From Spongiihabitans sp965206355 (GTDB lineage Bacteria; Pseudomonadota; Gammaproteobacteria; Arenicellales; Poriferihabitantaceae): 64,000 nucleotides of DNA. Of the stretch, positions 9,601 through 17,391 are shown in pieces. The stretch spans positions 992,001-1,056,000 of the forward strand of contig OZ242212.1 in the NCBI GenBank assembly GCA_965206355.1, read 5' to 3'. Under the pieces are notes generated by a model that saw nothing but the letters and a program-made list of their open reading frames with translations, made no database searches and was not told where the DNA came from. Made by a program: the position numbers and the translations under genes. Numbering within the stretch: the first letter of the stretch is position 1; each line of letters starts with the position of its first letter.

Positions 9601-10313
9601 TTACCGCCATGTTGCTCCATGCCTGTGAGTTGTGCCGCCATCTGATTGACATAACGCCGTAATATCGGCGACAAATAGGCATCAACAACGGTGGTATCGC
9701 CACGCGACACCAGTTTCATCAGCGGACTGACCTGATGGCTAATTGAAATTTGGCTAAAGCCAATCTGTTTGGCGATATGTTGCAATCGTGCTTCATGCTG
9801 GTGATGTCGGTAACCGTGCATCAACACAATGGCAAGACAACGCAAGCCATTATCATAATGGTGTTGCAATCCGCTTCTCGCTGCACACTCATCCAACGGT
9901 CTCAGAATATGTCCCTGTGCGTCTATTCGTTCATCAATCTCCAGCACCTCGCAATACAGCATTTGTGGCAGTTGAATATGCAATGCGAACAGATCGGGGC
10001 GGGTTTGATAGCCAATTCTCAACTGATCCTTAAAGCCCTTGGTAATCGCTAACAAAGTCGGCTCTCCCTGTCTTTCGAGCAGCGCATTGGTGGCAATGGT
10101 CGTACCCATTTTAACGGCTGCAATTTTTTCCGCAGGCAGGCTTTCATCTTTACCCACAGCCAGTATATTTTTGATGCCCTGAATGGCTGCATCACGGTAT
10201 TGCTCGGGATTTTCCGAAAGCAATTTGTGTGTTATCACCTCACCACTCGGTTGACGCGCAACCACATCGGTAAACGTCCCGCCCCGATCAATCCAGAATT
10301 CCCATTTATTCAT
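6648..10313 (-). CDS. ATP-dependent 5-oxoprolinase / hydantoinase HyuA-HyuB fusion
   Basis: The 1221-residue protein fits the length of ATP-dependent 5-oxoprolinases, which open 5-oxo-L-proline to glutamate. The N-terminal HyuA-like half begins WIDRGGTFTDVVA, an actin-like ATPase loop, with FDMGGTSTDVSHY further in. The HyuB half begins near DPVMLEIFNNLFMSIAEQMG and contains PVHLGSMGESI and GRHHAD-type segments. The C-terminus ends TPGGGGFGQDKK, the usual family end. I chose the ATG at 10313 because homologues begin just before WIDRGG; the open frame reaches 10487 but the extra 58 residues look unrelated. Glutathione synthetase lies next, on the same strand, about 270 bp upstream, which fits glutathione or gamma-glutamyl turnover. 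A hydantoinase activity cannot be excluded. Confidence 0.9.
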   Translation of the reverse strand: MNKWEFWIDRGGTFTDVVARQPSGEVITHKLLSENPEQYRDAAIQGIKNILAVGKDESLPAEKIAAVKMGTTIATNALLERQGEPTLLAITKGFKDQLRIGYQTRPDLFALHIQLPQMLYCEVLEIDERIDAQGHILRPLDECAARSGLQHHYDNGLRCLAIVLMHGYRHHQHEARLQHIAKQIGFSQISISHQVSPLMKLVSRGDTTVVDAYLSPILRRYVNQMAAQLTGMEQHGGKLMFMRSNGGLTDARFFQGKDAILSGPAGGVVGMARVCEAAGFNRIIGFDMGGTSTDVSHYNGEFERTFETQIAGVRLRAPMMLIHTVAAGGGSILHFDGSRFRVGPDSAAANPGPCCYRNGGPLAITDCNVMLGKLQPQLFPKVFGENADQALDKDTVVTNFNELAEHIERVSGERRTAEAVAAGFLSIAVENMANAIKKISVQRGYDVSEYTLCCFGGAGGQHACLVADALAMKRIIVHPFAGVLSAYGMGLADTVVDRQQAVESPLSEVGLVDLAEKLGRLQEQGRQALRRQGDDGTDVSCKRLLHIRYQGSDTALVVPYGEFKDIITQFESLHQMRFGFICADKAMIVESIAVEVVSAAKFSTTANNTTQQVGRPLTTGNPLTPPTGRGESIQADAIQPCYMEEVWQDTPFFYRQSLAVNQAVNGPAVVLDPTATIVVEPGWRATLTKDNNLVLERYQQRKQVKTIGTEVDPVMLEIFNNLFMSIAEQMGSVLENTAASVNIKERLDFSCAIFDPSAALVANAPHMPVHLGSMGESIKTVIRERSDIAPGDAYILNAPYNGGTHLPDITIIKPVFAADRSILFYVAARGHHADIGGTTPGSAPADSSSIEEEGVVIDNIKLVENDHFREQEIYQLLTRGDWPARNPEMNIADFKAQLAACEKGARELIKLTNHYGVATVHAYMKHVQDNAEESVRRVLGVLDDGAFTYKMDDGHQIVVSIKVDQSKRKAIVDFSGTSAQHPGNFNAPTAVVRAAVLYVFRCLVKDNIPLNEGCLKPMDIIIPAHSMISPQYPAAVIAGNVETSQYLVDTLFGALKAVAASQGTMNNFIWGNDQHQYYETICGGTGATSQQPGTDAVHSHMTNSRLTDPEVLEWRFPIILDSFEIRKHSGGAGEHRGGDGVIRKVRFLEPMLANIISGHRKVPPYGLNGGGNGKVGNNYVEHADQSITQLCGTDQIALKAGDVVVIETPGGGGFGQDKKLA

Positions 10314-10584
10314 AGCGGCGGATGCGTTGTTGTGTTGGTGACTCACAGGTAAACGGTGACATGGAACACCACTTCGCTTGTTGCTACGCAGTCGAAATTC
10401 ATCCATGCCACTACCATGATGGGAATTTATGTATGCTCCGAGCAACACGGCTGGCTTGGCTTCATATTCCAGCCGTAAACTGACCATACCACTTTGGTCT
10501 TGCAGATTATGAAATTCGGTTTGGTATCAGATTTATTCATTCACTTAACTTTCGTAAAAACAGGCCACTTTTAGCGCAACAAAT

Positions 10585-11508
10585 TCACGCGGTTTCCAAA
10601 GTCGCCACAATCTGATGATGGTAGTCCCGCTGATTAAAGCGACTCAACTCCTGCAATCCGGTCGGGCTGGTTACGTTGACTTCAATAAGCATACCACCAA
10701 TAACATCTATGCCAGCAAAAAATACCCCCTGTTCAATGAAGCCTGCTTTCATTGCCTGACAAATCTCAAGATCGCGGGCATCAAGTTCAGAGGGATTTGC
10801 TGAAGCACCGGCATCCAGATTATTTAATTCTACACCTTCTGCATGGACTCTGAGTATCGCGCCGAGGGGTTCGCCATTTAGCAGTAAAATCCTTTTATCG
10901 CCGGCCGACGCTGCCGACAAATACGCCTGCACGATGACCCAATGGCTACCCCGATGGGTTGCCTGCACAATGACTTGCTCGCGGTCTCCAGCCTGATAAA
11001 AAACAATGCCTTTGCCACCATAACCATCAATCGGCTTGATAATGATTCGTTCATGGCGCTGAGCCATCGCCCTGATGTCATCAACATCATTGCTCACCAT
11101 CGTTGGCGGGGTTAATTCAGGGTAGAAAAGTGCCGCCAGTTTTTCATTCCAATTACGAATCGCTGACGGTCTGTTGAGCACGCGGGTATGCGCTGGCAAA
11201 TAGTCCAGCAACAATGTCGTATAAAAATAGCGGCGGTCAAACGGCGGGTCGGTTCTAATCCAGACCACATCAACATCGCCGAGATTGATGGCGGTTGATA
11301 CGCGTATCGTTAATGGCGTATCAACATCATCGTGTACATCCAACCACGACACGCGGGCATGAAGATGATTATGCGCCAACCATAAATCACATTGATCCAG
11401 ATAACAAACCTGATGCCCACGCTCAACACAGGCGCGCATCAAAAAATAAGTGGTGTCTTTCCACACCTTGATGGTTTCCAGTGAATTCATAATGAACGCA
11501 TGTTTCAT
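10585..11508 (-). CDS. gshB: Glutathione synthetase (GshB)
   Basis: ATP-grasp ligase joining gamma-glutamylcysteine and glycine. The 307 residues match bacterial GshB throughout: IKVWKDTTYFLM at the N-terminus, VVWIRTDPPFDRRYFYTTLL near residue 85, the ATP loop IIIKPIDGYGGKGI near residue 155, and the metal/substrate segment GIDVIGGMLIEVNVTSPTG near the C-terminus. Length is normal and all these motifs are intact. It lies between the 5-oxoprolinase and prpE genes on the same strand; the gap to the prpE stop is only 12 bp. A role in cytoplasmic glutathione synthesis is well supported. Confidence 0.95.
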   Translation of the reverse strand: MKHAFIMNSLETIKVWKDTTYFLMRACVERGHQVCYLDQCDLWLAHNHLHARVSWLDVHDDVDTPLTIRVSTAINLGDVDVVWIRTDPPFDRRYFYTTLLLDYLPAHTRVLNRPSAIRNWNEKLAALFYPELTPPTMVSNDVDDIRAMAQRHERIIIKPIDGYGGKGIVFYQAGDREQVIVQATHRGSHWVIVQAYLSAASAGDKRILLLNGEPLGAILRVHAEGVELNNLDAGASANPSELDARDLEICQAMKAGFIEQGVFFAGIDVIGGMLIEVNVTSPTGLQELSRFNQRDYHHQIVATLETA

Positions 11509-11520
11509 AATGAATTCACT

Positions 11521-13431
11521 TTATGTTTTAACAGTGCAACCTTCTGCATACCCCAGAGATTGCAAGGCTGCGGTAATCTCGTTGAGAATTTCGGGATCGT
11601 CGATAGTCGCTGGCATTTTCCATTCATCATTGTCGGCAATTTTTTTCATAGTGCCGCGCAGGATTTTTCCAGAACGTGTTTTGGGTAGTCGCTTGACCAC
11701 GACTGCCCGCTTAAACGCCACCACTGCACCAATTTCTTCTCTGACCCGTTGAATAGATTCTTTAACGATGCTTTCAGAATCGCGCCCAACCCCGGCGTTT
11801 AATACCAGACAACCCAGAGGCAACTCGCCTTTCAAATCATCCTTCACGCCCATCACCGCGCATTCTGCCACATCGGGATGCGCTGTCAGCACTTCTTCTA
11901 TCGCGCCGGTCGATAACCGATGTCCAGCAACATTGATAACATCGTCAGTACGCGACATCACAAAAACATAGCCATCGTCATCAATATAACCGGCATCTCC
12001 CGTTTCATAATAACCCGCAAATGATTTCAGATAATTGTCAGAATGACGTTGCCGCGCATTCCATAATCCGCTAAAGCTACCCGGAGGTAACGGCAACTTC
12101 ACCACCAATGCGCCAATATCCCCGACCTTAACCACATTGCCAGACTCGTCCAATGCCCGCAACTGCCATCCTGGAAGCGGACGGGCAACCGAGCCCTGTT
12201 TAATCGGCAATGGCGTTGCTATGCCCAGACAATTGGCACAGATTGGCCAGCCGGTTTCGGTCTGCCACCAGTGGTCAATAACCGGAATGCCGAGCTTGTC
12301 TTTAGCCCAATTCAAGGTGTCGGGATCGGTGCGTTCTCCAGCGAGGAACAGCGATTGCAAACAGGAGAGGTCATATTTTTTTATCTGTTCACCCGCCGGG
12401 TCTTCTCTTTTAATCGCCCGAAAGGCAGTCGGTGCGGTGAACAGTACTTTAACATTATGCTCGGCAATGATGCGCCAAAACACCCCGCAATCTGGCGTAC
12501 CCACAGGTTTGCCTTCAAATAATACGCTGGTACTGCCATTAAACAGTGGTGCATAAACGATATAGGAATGACCGACCACCCAACCCACATCTGAGGCCGC
12601 CCAATATACCTCGCCGGGCTGCACGTTGTAGATGTTTTTCATGCTCCATTTGAGCGAGACAATGCCACCGCCAGTATCCCGCACCACGCCTTTTGGCTGA
12701 CCAGTGGTTCCCGAGGTATAGAGAATATAGAGCGGGTCGGTGGCAGCGACTGCCACGCAGTCGGCATCTGAAGCCGTGTTTATCACTGCTTGCCAATCCA
12801 GATCACGACCATCAATCAAATCGGCATACGCCTGTGGTCTTTGATAGACGATACAACGATTGGGCTTGTGATGCGCCAGCTCAATGGCTTTATCAAGCAA
12901 CGGTTTGTATTTGATCACACGATTAGGTTCAATGCCACAGGACGCAGAAACAATCACTTTCGGTTTGCAGTCATCAATACGCACTGCCAGTTCACTAGCG
13001 GCAAACCCGCCAAACACAACACAATGCACGGCACCGATACGTGCGCACGCCAACATAGCGATAACCGCTTCGGGAATCATCGGCAGATAGAGTATGACGC
13101 GATCTCCCTGTTGCACACCCTGATCACGCAGTGCACCGGCAAATCGCGCAACGCTGGCTTGCAATTCATGGAAGCTAATGATCTGCTGACTATCGGTAAT
13201 CGGACTGTCATAAATTATTGCCGCTTGTTGCCCTCGCCCTTGAGTAACCTGCAAATCGACGGCGTTGTAACAAGCGTTGGTTTCAGCACCCGTGAACCAC
13301 TGATAAAACGGCGCATCCGTATCATCAAGCACCTTGTCCCATTTTTTATACCAGAAAATATCTTCTGCCACTTCCCCCCAAAAGGCTTGCGGGTTTTCGC
13401 ATGATTTATGGTAAATTTCGTCAAACGTCAT
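11521..13431 (-). CDS. prpE: Propionyl-CoA synthetase (PrpE), acyl-adenylating enzyme
   Basis: Activates propionate to propionyl-CoA with ATP and CoA. The 636-residue protein has the ACS N-terminal segment, the P-loop-like YILYTSGTTGQPKGVVRDTGG near residue 240, WWQTETGWPI near residue 390, and the A8/A10 motifs YVFVMSRTDDVINVAGHRLS and KTRSGKILRGTMK carrying the acetylatable Lys. DTGGG after the P-loop and GAIEEVL favour the propionyl over the acetyl subfamily. The ATG at 13431 was chosen because homologues begin just before DEIYHKSC; the frame continues to 13545. The methylmalonyl pathway genes at 43.5-53.3 kb would take up its product. Acetate use remains possible. Confidence 0.87.
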   Translation of the reverse strand: MTFDEIYHKSCENPQAFWGEVAEDIFWYKKWDKVLDDTDAPFYQWFTGAETNACYNAVDLQVTQGRGQQAAIIYDSPITDSQQIISFHELQASVARFAGALRDQGVQQGDRVILYLPMIPEAVIAMLACARIGAVHCVVFGGFAASELAVRIDDCKPKVIVSASCGIEPNRVIKYKPLLDKAIELAHHKPNRCIVYQRPQAYADLIDGRDLDWQAVINTASDADCVAVAATDPLYILYTSGTTGQPKGVVRDTGGGIVSLKWSMKNIYNVQPGEVYWAASDVGWVVGHSYIVYAPLFNGSTSVLFEGKPVGTPDCGVFWRIIAEHNVKVLFTAPTAFRAIKREDPAGEQIKKYDLSCLQSLFLAGERTDPDTLNWAKDKLGIPVIDHWWQTETGWPICANCLGIATPLPIKQGSVARPLPGWQLRALDESGNVVKVGDIGALVVKLPLPPGSFSGLWNARQRHSDNYLKSFAGYYETGDAGYIDDDGYVFVMSRTDDVINVAGHRLSTGAIEEVLTAHPDVAECAVMGVKDDLKGELPLGCLVLNAGVGRDSESIVKESIQRVREEIGAVVAFKRAVVVKRLPKTRSGKILRGTMKKIADNDEWKMPATIDDPEILNEITAALQSLGYAEGCTVKT

Positions 13432-13509
13432 TTTTTTACTTCTCGCCTTTGCCAACAATCCAATAGCCGCAACAAACCACCCACTTGGACATCCACACAC
13501 GAACATCAC

Positions 13510-13544
13510 TGAACGTAGTGTACTATAATGCCCGACTACGTTCA
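13510..13544. promoter_or_regulatory. Perfect 9-bp dyad with TATAAT inside, between prpE and MFS gene
   Basis: TGAACGTAG (13510-13518) and CTACGTTCA (13536-13544) are perfect complements with a 17-base centre containing TATAAT at 13524-13529. The site lies between the divergent prpE and MFS genes, so it could be an operator controlling either. No convincing -35 box is spaced from the TATAAT on the plus strand. Confidence 0.4.
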
Positions 13545-13635
13545 CGAAATAATTGAAGGCACTGCAAATAACTGTCCAGCGCAGATGCGGACAGAATAAT
13601 GATGTGCCACACGCGCAATAAACAGTCCCTTACTC

Positions 13636-14871
13636 ATGGCATTAAATTTGCAAAATTGGCGCACACCGCTGCTGGTCATCATCGCCGGTTGCCTGATTTC
13701 CACGATTGGTTTCGGCATACGCTCGGCGTTCGGCTTGTTTTTGCAGCCGATGACGGTAGAACTGAACTGGTCAAGGGAAACTTTTGCGCTAGCTATGGCA
13801 TTACAAAACCTGATGTGGGGCATCGGCTTACCGTTTGCCGGGGCTATCGCCGATAAATTCGGTGCAGTCAAGGTCATTATCGCGGGTGCCATCGTTTACA
13901 GCATTGGCATCTGGGGAATGTCCGTTGCTGAAAATGGCTTTGTGCTGCAAATAACTGGAGGCGTTCTCACTGGACTCGGCATTGCCTTTTCCGCGTTCAC
14001 TCTGGTTTTAGCGGTCATGGTACGGGTTGTCGGGGAACAGAAAAGGTCTTTCGTTTTAGGCGTGGGCACGGCTGCTGGTTCCTTCGGGCAGGTATTGTTT
14101 TCACCATTGAGTCAGGGGTTTATTGCTGCCTTCGGCTGGAATACCGCGCTTGTCATCCTCGCTTCAATCATTCTGTTGATAGTGCCGCTGGCGTTATGTC
14201 TGCCCGACTCACCCGCCACAGATACACCGGAACGGCACCTTCGCGAGCAATCTCTGTCGGCAGCCATTTATGAAGCACTGCGTCACCGTGGCTATATTTT
14301 ATTGACCACTGGCTTCTTTGTCTGCGGCTTTCATGTTGCCTTCATAACGGTGCATTTCCCCGCTTATATCAAAGACCTCGGACTGCATCCGGCACTTGCG
14401 GCTTATGCGCTGGCACTGATTGGGGTGATGAATATCATCGGTGCCATTGTCTCTGGCATAGCCGGACAGAAATGGAGCAAAAAATGTGGTTTGAGCGTCA
14501 TTTATTTCAGCCGAGCAATCGCCATCACGGCACTGTTGCTACTACCGAAAACACCGTTAGTCATACTGTTATTCGCGGCGACGATGGGACTATTCTGGCT
14601 ATCCACCGTGCCGCTAACCACCGGCATTGTCGCACAGGTATTCGGCATCAAATATATGGGAACCTTGTTTGGCATTGTTTTCCTGAGTCACCAGCTTGGC
14701 AGCTTTATGGGGGTGTGGTTAGGCGGTCGTATTTATGACCAAACCGGCTCTTACGATGGCATGTGGTGGGCCGGCGTGGTAGTCGGTGTGCTGGCAGCCT
14801 TGATTCACCTGCCGATAAACGAGCAAGCGTTGCCACGCGCTGTCGCCGATAAACAAACCGCTAACGCCTAA
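13636..14871 (+). CDS. Major facilitator superfamily transporter
   Basis: The 411-residue integral membrane protein has about 12 predicted hydrophobic segments. The N-terminus is LLVIIAGCLISTIGFGIRSA, and GAIADKFGAVKVIIAG is the conserved MFS loop between segments 2 and 3. It resembles the oxalate/formate antiporter-like or monocarboxylate branch (FGLFLQPMTVELNWSRE). Substrate is not evident. It is divergent from prpE across a 200-bp region with a dyad, so a short carboxylate such as propionate is a reasonable guess only. Length is typical for the family and no defect is seen. Confidence 0.85.
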   Translation: MALNLQNWRTPLLVIIAGCLISTIGFGIRSAFGLFLQPMTVELNWSRETFALAMALQNLMWGIGLPFAGAIADKFGAVKVIIAGAIVYSIGIWGMSVAENGFVLQITGGVLTGLGIAFSAFTLVLAVMVRVVGEQKRSFVLGVGTAAGSFGQVLFSPLSQGFIAAFGWNTALVILASIILLIVPLALCLPDSPATDTPERHLREQSLSAAIYEALRHRGYILLTTGFFVCGFHVAFITVHFPAYIKDLGLHPALAAYALALIGVMNIIGAIVSGIAGQKWSKKCGLSVIYFSRAIAITALLLLPKTPLVILLFAATMGLFWLSTVPLTTGIVAQVFGIKYMGTLFGIVFLSHQLGSFMGVWLGGRIYDQTGSYDGMWWAGVVVGVLAALIHLPINEQALPRAVADKQTANA

Positions 14872-14954
14872 TTGAGAAAGCAGACCGAGAAACCTAATCG
14901 AGCAAGCAGATTCCAGTAATTTGCCGATTGACACTTTCTATTTGCTACGATTTC

Positions 14955-14963
14955 TGCTATAAA
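14955..14963 (+). promoter_or_regulatory. Extended -10 promoter for rpmB-rpmG
   Basis: TGCTATAAA matches an extended -10 element about 43 bases before the rpmB start. A good TTGACA at 14928-14933 is 24 bases upstream, too far to act as its normal -35. No competing site is clearer in this gap. Confidence 0.4.
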
Positions 14964-15005
14964 TCGCAACCCTTTCGCCAATCACTCAATTTTCAAGGCA
15001 AGCCA

Positions 15006-15242
15006 ATGACAAGAATATGTCAAGTCACCGGAAAACACACCATCACTGGTCATAATGTTTCCCACGCGCACAATAAAACCAAACGTAAGTTTCTACCGAA
15101 TTTGCATCATCGCCGCTTCTGGGTCGAAAATGAAAATCGCTGGGTAAAACTGCGTATTTCCACTGCGGGAATACGCCTGATCGACAAAAAAGGCATTGAT
15201 GCGGTACTCTGCGATATGCGTTCACGCGGAGAGAAGGTATAA
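15006..15242 (+). CDS. rpmB: 50S ribosomal protein L28
   Basis: 78-residue large-subunit protein beginning MTRICQVTGK, with the conserved GHNVSHAHNKTKRKFLPNLH and VSTAGIR-type C-terminal half ending DAVLCDMR. The ATG at 15006 gives the usual L28 length; the frame is open further upstream but that sequence is unrelated. rpmG follows 52 bp downstream, the standard bacterial rpmB-rpmG pair, and a hairpin terminator follows both. Confidence 0.96.
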   Translation: MTRICQVTGKHTITGHNVSHAHNKTKRKFLPNLHHRRFWVENENRWVKLRISTAGIRLIDKKGIDAVLCDMRSRGEKV

Positions 15243-15294
15243 ACCCGGGTTATCCCGAACGCAATATAACGCAATATAAAAGGTGAGACAGACT

Positions 15295-15450
15295 ATGCGA
15301 GATAAAATTAAATTAGTATCCAGCGCCGACACTGGACATTACTACACCACCACTAAAAACAAACGCACCATGACCGAAAAGCTGGAAATCAAGAAGTATG
15401 ATCCGGTCGTGCGAAAACACGTTATCTATAAAGAAGGGAAAATAAAATAA
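15295..15450 (+). CDS. rpmG: 50S ribosomal protein L33
   Basis: 51 residues beginning MRDKIKLVSSADTGHYYTTT and including KNKRTMTEKLEIKKYDP, the full L33 core. AGGTGAGA lies upstream as a ribosome binding site. It lacks the Cys pairs found in zinc-binding L33 versions, so it is the zinc-free type. It follows rpmB and ends 7 bp before a strong hairpin. Confidence 0.95.
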   Translation: MRDKIKLVSSADTGHYYTTTKNKRTMTEKLEIKKYDPVVRKHVIYKEGKIK

Positions 15451-15456
15451 GAGCTG

Positions 15457-15488
15457 CCCAAGATAACACGGAAAGGTGTTATCTTGGG
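15457..15488 (+). terminator. Hairpin terminator after rpmG
   Basis: CCCAAGATAACAC and GTGTTATCTTGGG form a perfect 13-bp stem with a 6-base loop immediately after the rpmG stop. A short GGTTAATAG follows instead of a T-run. Confidence 0.75.
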
Positions 15489-15626
15489 GTTAATAGTCGC
15501 TGGGGGTTGTTTTTCGGATAATTCTCCCGTATTCGACAACACCAAAGGCAAAAATGGCAGGAGTCAAGCCGAGATCGTTTGATATAACGGAACTGATATG
15601 AATAAGTCAAACACGAATGTCCTAAA

Positions 15627-15765
15627 GAGACCTTTGCACGGAAGATGATTTTGTTTTCAGGCAAGGCAAAAACGCACGGAATGAGGGAGTTTATGCTTAT
15701 AAATGACCGAGTGAGTACGTTTTTAACATAGCATGTAAGTGAAATGGCTTTCGTGCAAAGGTCTC
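15627..15765 (-). mobile_element. 139-bp MITE-like element, copy 1 (inverted orientation)
   Basis: Bounded by GAGACCTTTGCACG and its exact complement CGTGCAAAGGTCTC. Flanks are CTAAA and TTAAA, four of five bases matching as a decayed 5-bp target duplication. No transposase is encoded. Shares the whole internal sequence with five other copies in this window; orientation is opposite to copies 2, 3, 5 and 6. Confidence 0.9.
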
Positions 15766-15984
15766 TTAAAATTAGAAAAAGCCCTTCTCGTTTCAGTAGC
15801 GTCTGGTGGAGGTGGGAACGGAACAGCGTCTGGCGGTGCTGGAGGCGCACTTCCAACACTTGTCACCAAAGTGGACAGTGAGGCTTCTTTGATGAATGTA
15901 ATGAAGTGGGGAATTGGGGTTTCCGCAGCGGTTGTGGGTATTGCTGTTACCATTATATTGAAATTTGCCACATTCACAACCTAA
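15739..15984 (+). CDS. Small Gly-rich single-pass membrane protein, 5' end displaced by MITE
   Basis: An 81-codon frame whose only good start (15739) lies inside MITE copy 1. The part outside the element, from about 15769, reads LEKALLVSVASGGGGNGTAS, then a Gly/Ala-rich stretch and a C-terminal hydrophobic helix WGIGVSAAVVGIAVTIIL. This looks like the C-terminal end of an older small membrane protein whose start was replaced by the insertion. No family is recognised. It may be untranslated. Confidence 0.3.
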   Translation: MKWLSCKGLLKLEKALLVSVASGGGGNGTASGGAGGALPTLVTKVDSEASLMNVMKWGIGVSAAVVGIAVTIILKFATFTT

Positions 15985-15985
15985 T

Positions 15986-16240
15986 TTTTAGGCGGAAAAG
16001 GGTCATTGCCGTGGTCATCTCTATTTTGTATTGTACCGTCTTGTTTGTGGATAACTAATTCTCCATTCTGGTTCTGACTGATATCGCGGGTCGCTACATG
16101 GACGTAACTTATTCGTGGTCGCATTGTCGTGCTGTAGCTTTGCATCGGCTCTCATGCTGTTGCTTGACGGTGTTGCCTTTCTGATAGACTTGGGCTGATG
16201 GGCTCGGATGGCTTTGATGTCCACTTGCGCTTCTGGCATG
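15986..16240 (-). pseudogene. Decayed minus-strand fragment
   Basis: The minus strand holds two overlapping frames that look like one gene split by a frameshift: an upstream 72-codon frame starting at 16239, and a downstream stretch in another frame reading DISQNQNGELVIHKQDGTIQ and then NRDDHGNDPFPPKN before a stop. The second stretch has the composition of a real protein end, but I cannot assign a family. No other gene is visible in 15985-16305. Confidence 0.25.
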
Positions 16241-16305
16241 GTTAATAGGTATGACCGCTATATCATCTGCCCTATCCCTTTTGCAATAAATCTAACCAAT
16301 GAGCA

Positions 16306-17391
16306 ATGTCTGAATTACTCGCTAAATTACTGGACCAGCGCGGTATGCTGTTAGCTGACGGTGCCACTGGCTCAAATTTATTCGATGCTGGATTGCAAAC
16401 CGGCGACTCGCCCGAACTGTGGAATGACATCCATCCACGGCGTATTGCCAAACAGTATAAATCCTTCATTGATGCTGGCGCAGATATTGTCTTAACCAAC
16501 ACCTTCGGCGGCAACCGCTACCGCTTGAAACTACATCATGCGGCAGCTCGCGTGAGCGAACTGAACATCAAAGGGGCGCAGCTTGCCTGTCAACGGGTGG
16601 CACAAGCCGGGCGGGAAGTTGTCATTGGTGGCTCTATCGGGCCGACCGGTGAAATTTTACAGCCGTTAGGAAATTTGTCTATAGCCGATGCGGCAGATGC
16701 GTTTGAGGAACAGGCACTCGCCTTAAAAGAAGGTGGTGTTGATGTGTTTTGGATTGAAACGATGTCGTCCAAAGAAGAAGCTGAAGCGGCTGTACTCGGT
16801 GCCTCCCGAGTCGATCTGCCAATTGTTGCCACTTTCAGCATAGATACCAACGGCAGAACCATGATGGGACTCGCCCCTGCGGATATTGTTGAGATCTGTC
16901 TGAATATGGAAAACACCCCTTTTGCCATCGGTGTCAACTGTGGTGTCGGTGCGTCTGAATTGGTTGCCGCCGTGGTCAATATGCAACGGGCTTTGCGGCA
17001 GCAAGCGGCAACGCTGGGCAAAGTTGAACCGATTATTATCGCTAAAGCCAACTGTGGCATTCCGCAATATATTGACGGTAAAATCGTGTACAACGGTAGC
17101 CAAGAAATAATGGCAAAATATGTTGGTCTGGCGGTGGATGCTGGGGCAAGAATAATTGGTGGTTGTTGTGGCACCACACCGGCGCATGTCAAAGCGATGC
17201 GTGATGCGCTCGATTGCCATCAAAAAAAAGCGTCTCCTGCTCTGGAAACCATTGAGAACAAACTCGGGGAAGTGTCATCGGGTGCTAAGGCACAACTGCG
17301 CGGGGAATTGAGCATAGCCGCCGGTGCGCGCAGTAACCGTGGTGAACACAAAACCAGAAAACGACGACGCAACCCGGATCTGGATTGTTGA
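16306..17391 (+). CDS. Betaine-homocysteine S-methyltransferase
   Basis: Zinc-dependent homocysteine methyltransferase of 361 residues. LLADGATGSNLFDAGLQTGD lies at the N-terminus, GADIVLTNTFGGNRYRLKLH near residue 55, GSIGPTGEILQPLG near residue 108, and the zinc ligands GVNCG near residue 207 and GGCCGT near residue 288. The overall pattern fits the bacterial betaine-dependent (BHMT/Bmt) group rather than MmuM or the MetH N-terminal domain. The C-terminal tail after residue 310 is basic and poorly conserved. The stop overlaps the next gene by 7 bp, so the two are translationally coupled. folD nearby also serves one-carbon metabolism. Confidence 0.85.
   Translation: MSELLAKLLDQRGMLLADGATGSNLFDAGLQTGDSPELWNDIHPRRIAKQYKSFIDAGADIVLTNTFGGNRYRLKLHHAAARVSELNIKGAQLACQRVAQAGREVVIGGSIGPTGEILQPLGNLSIADAADAFEEQALALKEGGVDVFWIETMSSKEEAEAAVLGASRVDLPIVATFSIDTNGRTMMGLAPADIVEICLNMENTPFAIGVNCGVGASELVAAVVNMQRALRQQAATLGKVEPIIIAKANCGIPQYIDGKIVYNGSQEIMAKYVGLAVDAGARIIGGCCGTTPAHVKAMRDALDCHQKKASPALETIENKLGEVSSGAKAQLRGELSIAAGARSNRGEHKTRKRRRNPDLDC

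Noticed and set aside
9189..9662. 157-codon plus-strand frame inside the 5-oxoprolinase gene
   Set aside because: Antisense shadow of a well-conserved gene; no independent evidence.
10314..10487. 58-codon N-terminal extension of the 5-oxoprolinase frame
   Set aside because: The family begins just before WIDRGG and the extra residues have no resemblance to it; the ATG at 10313 gives the normal length.
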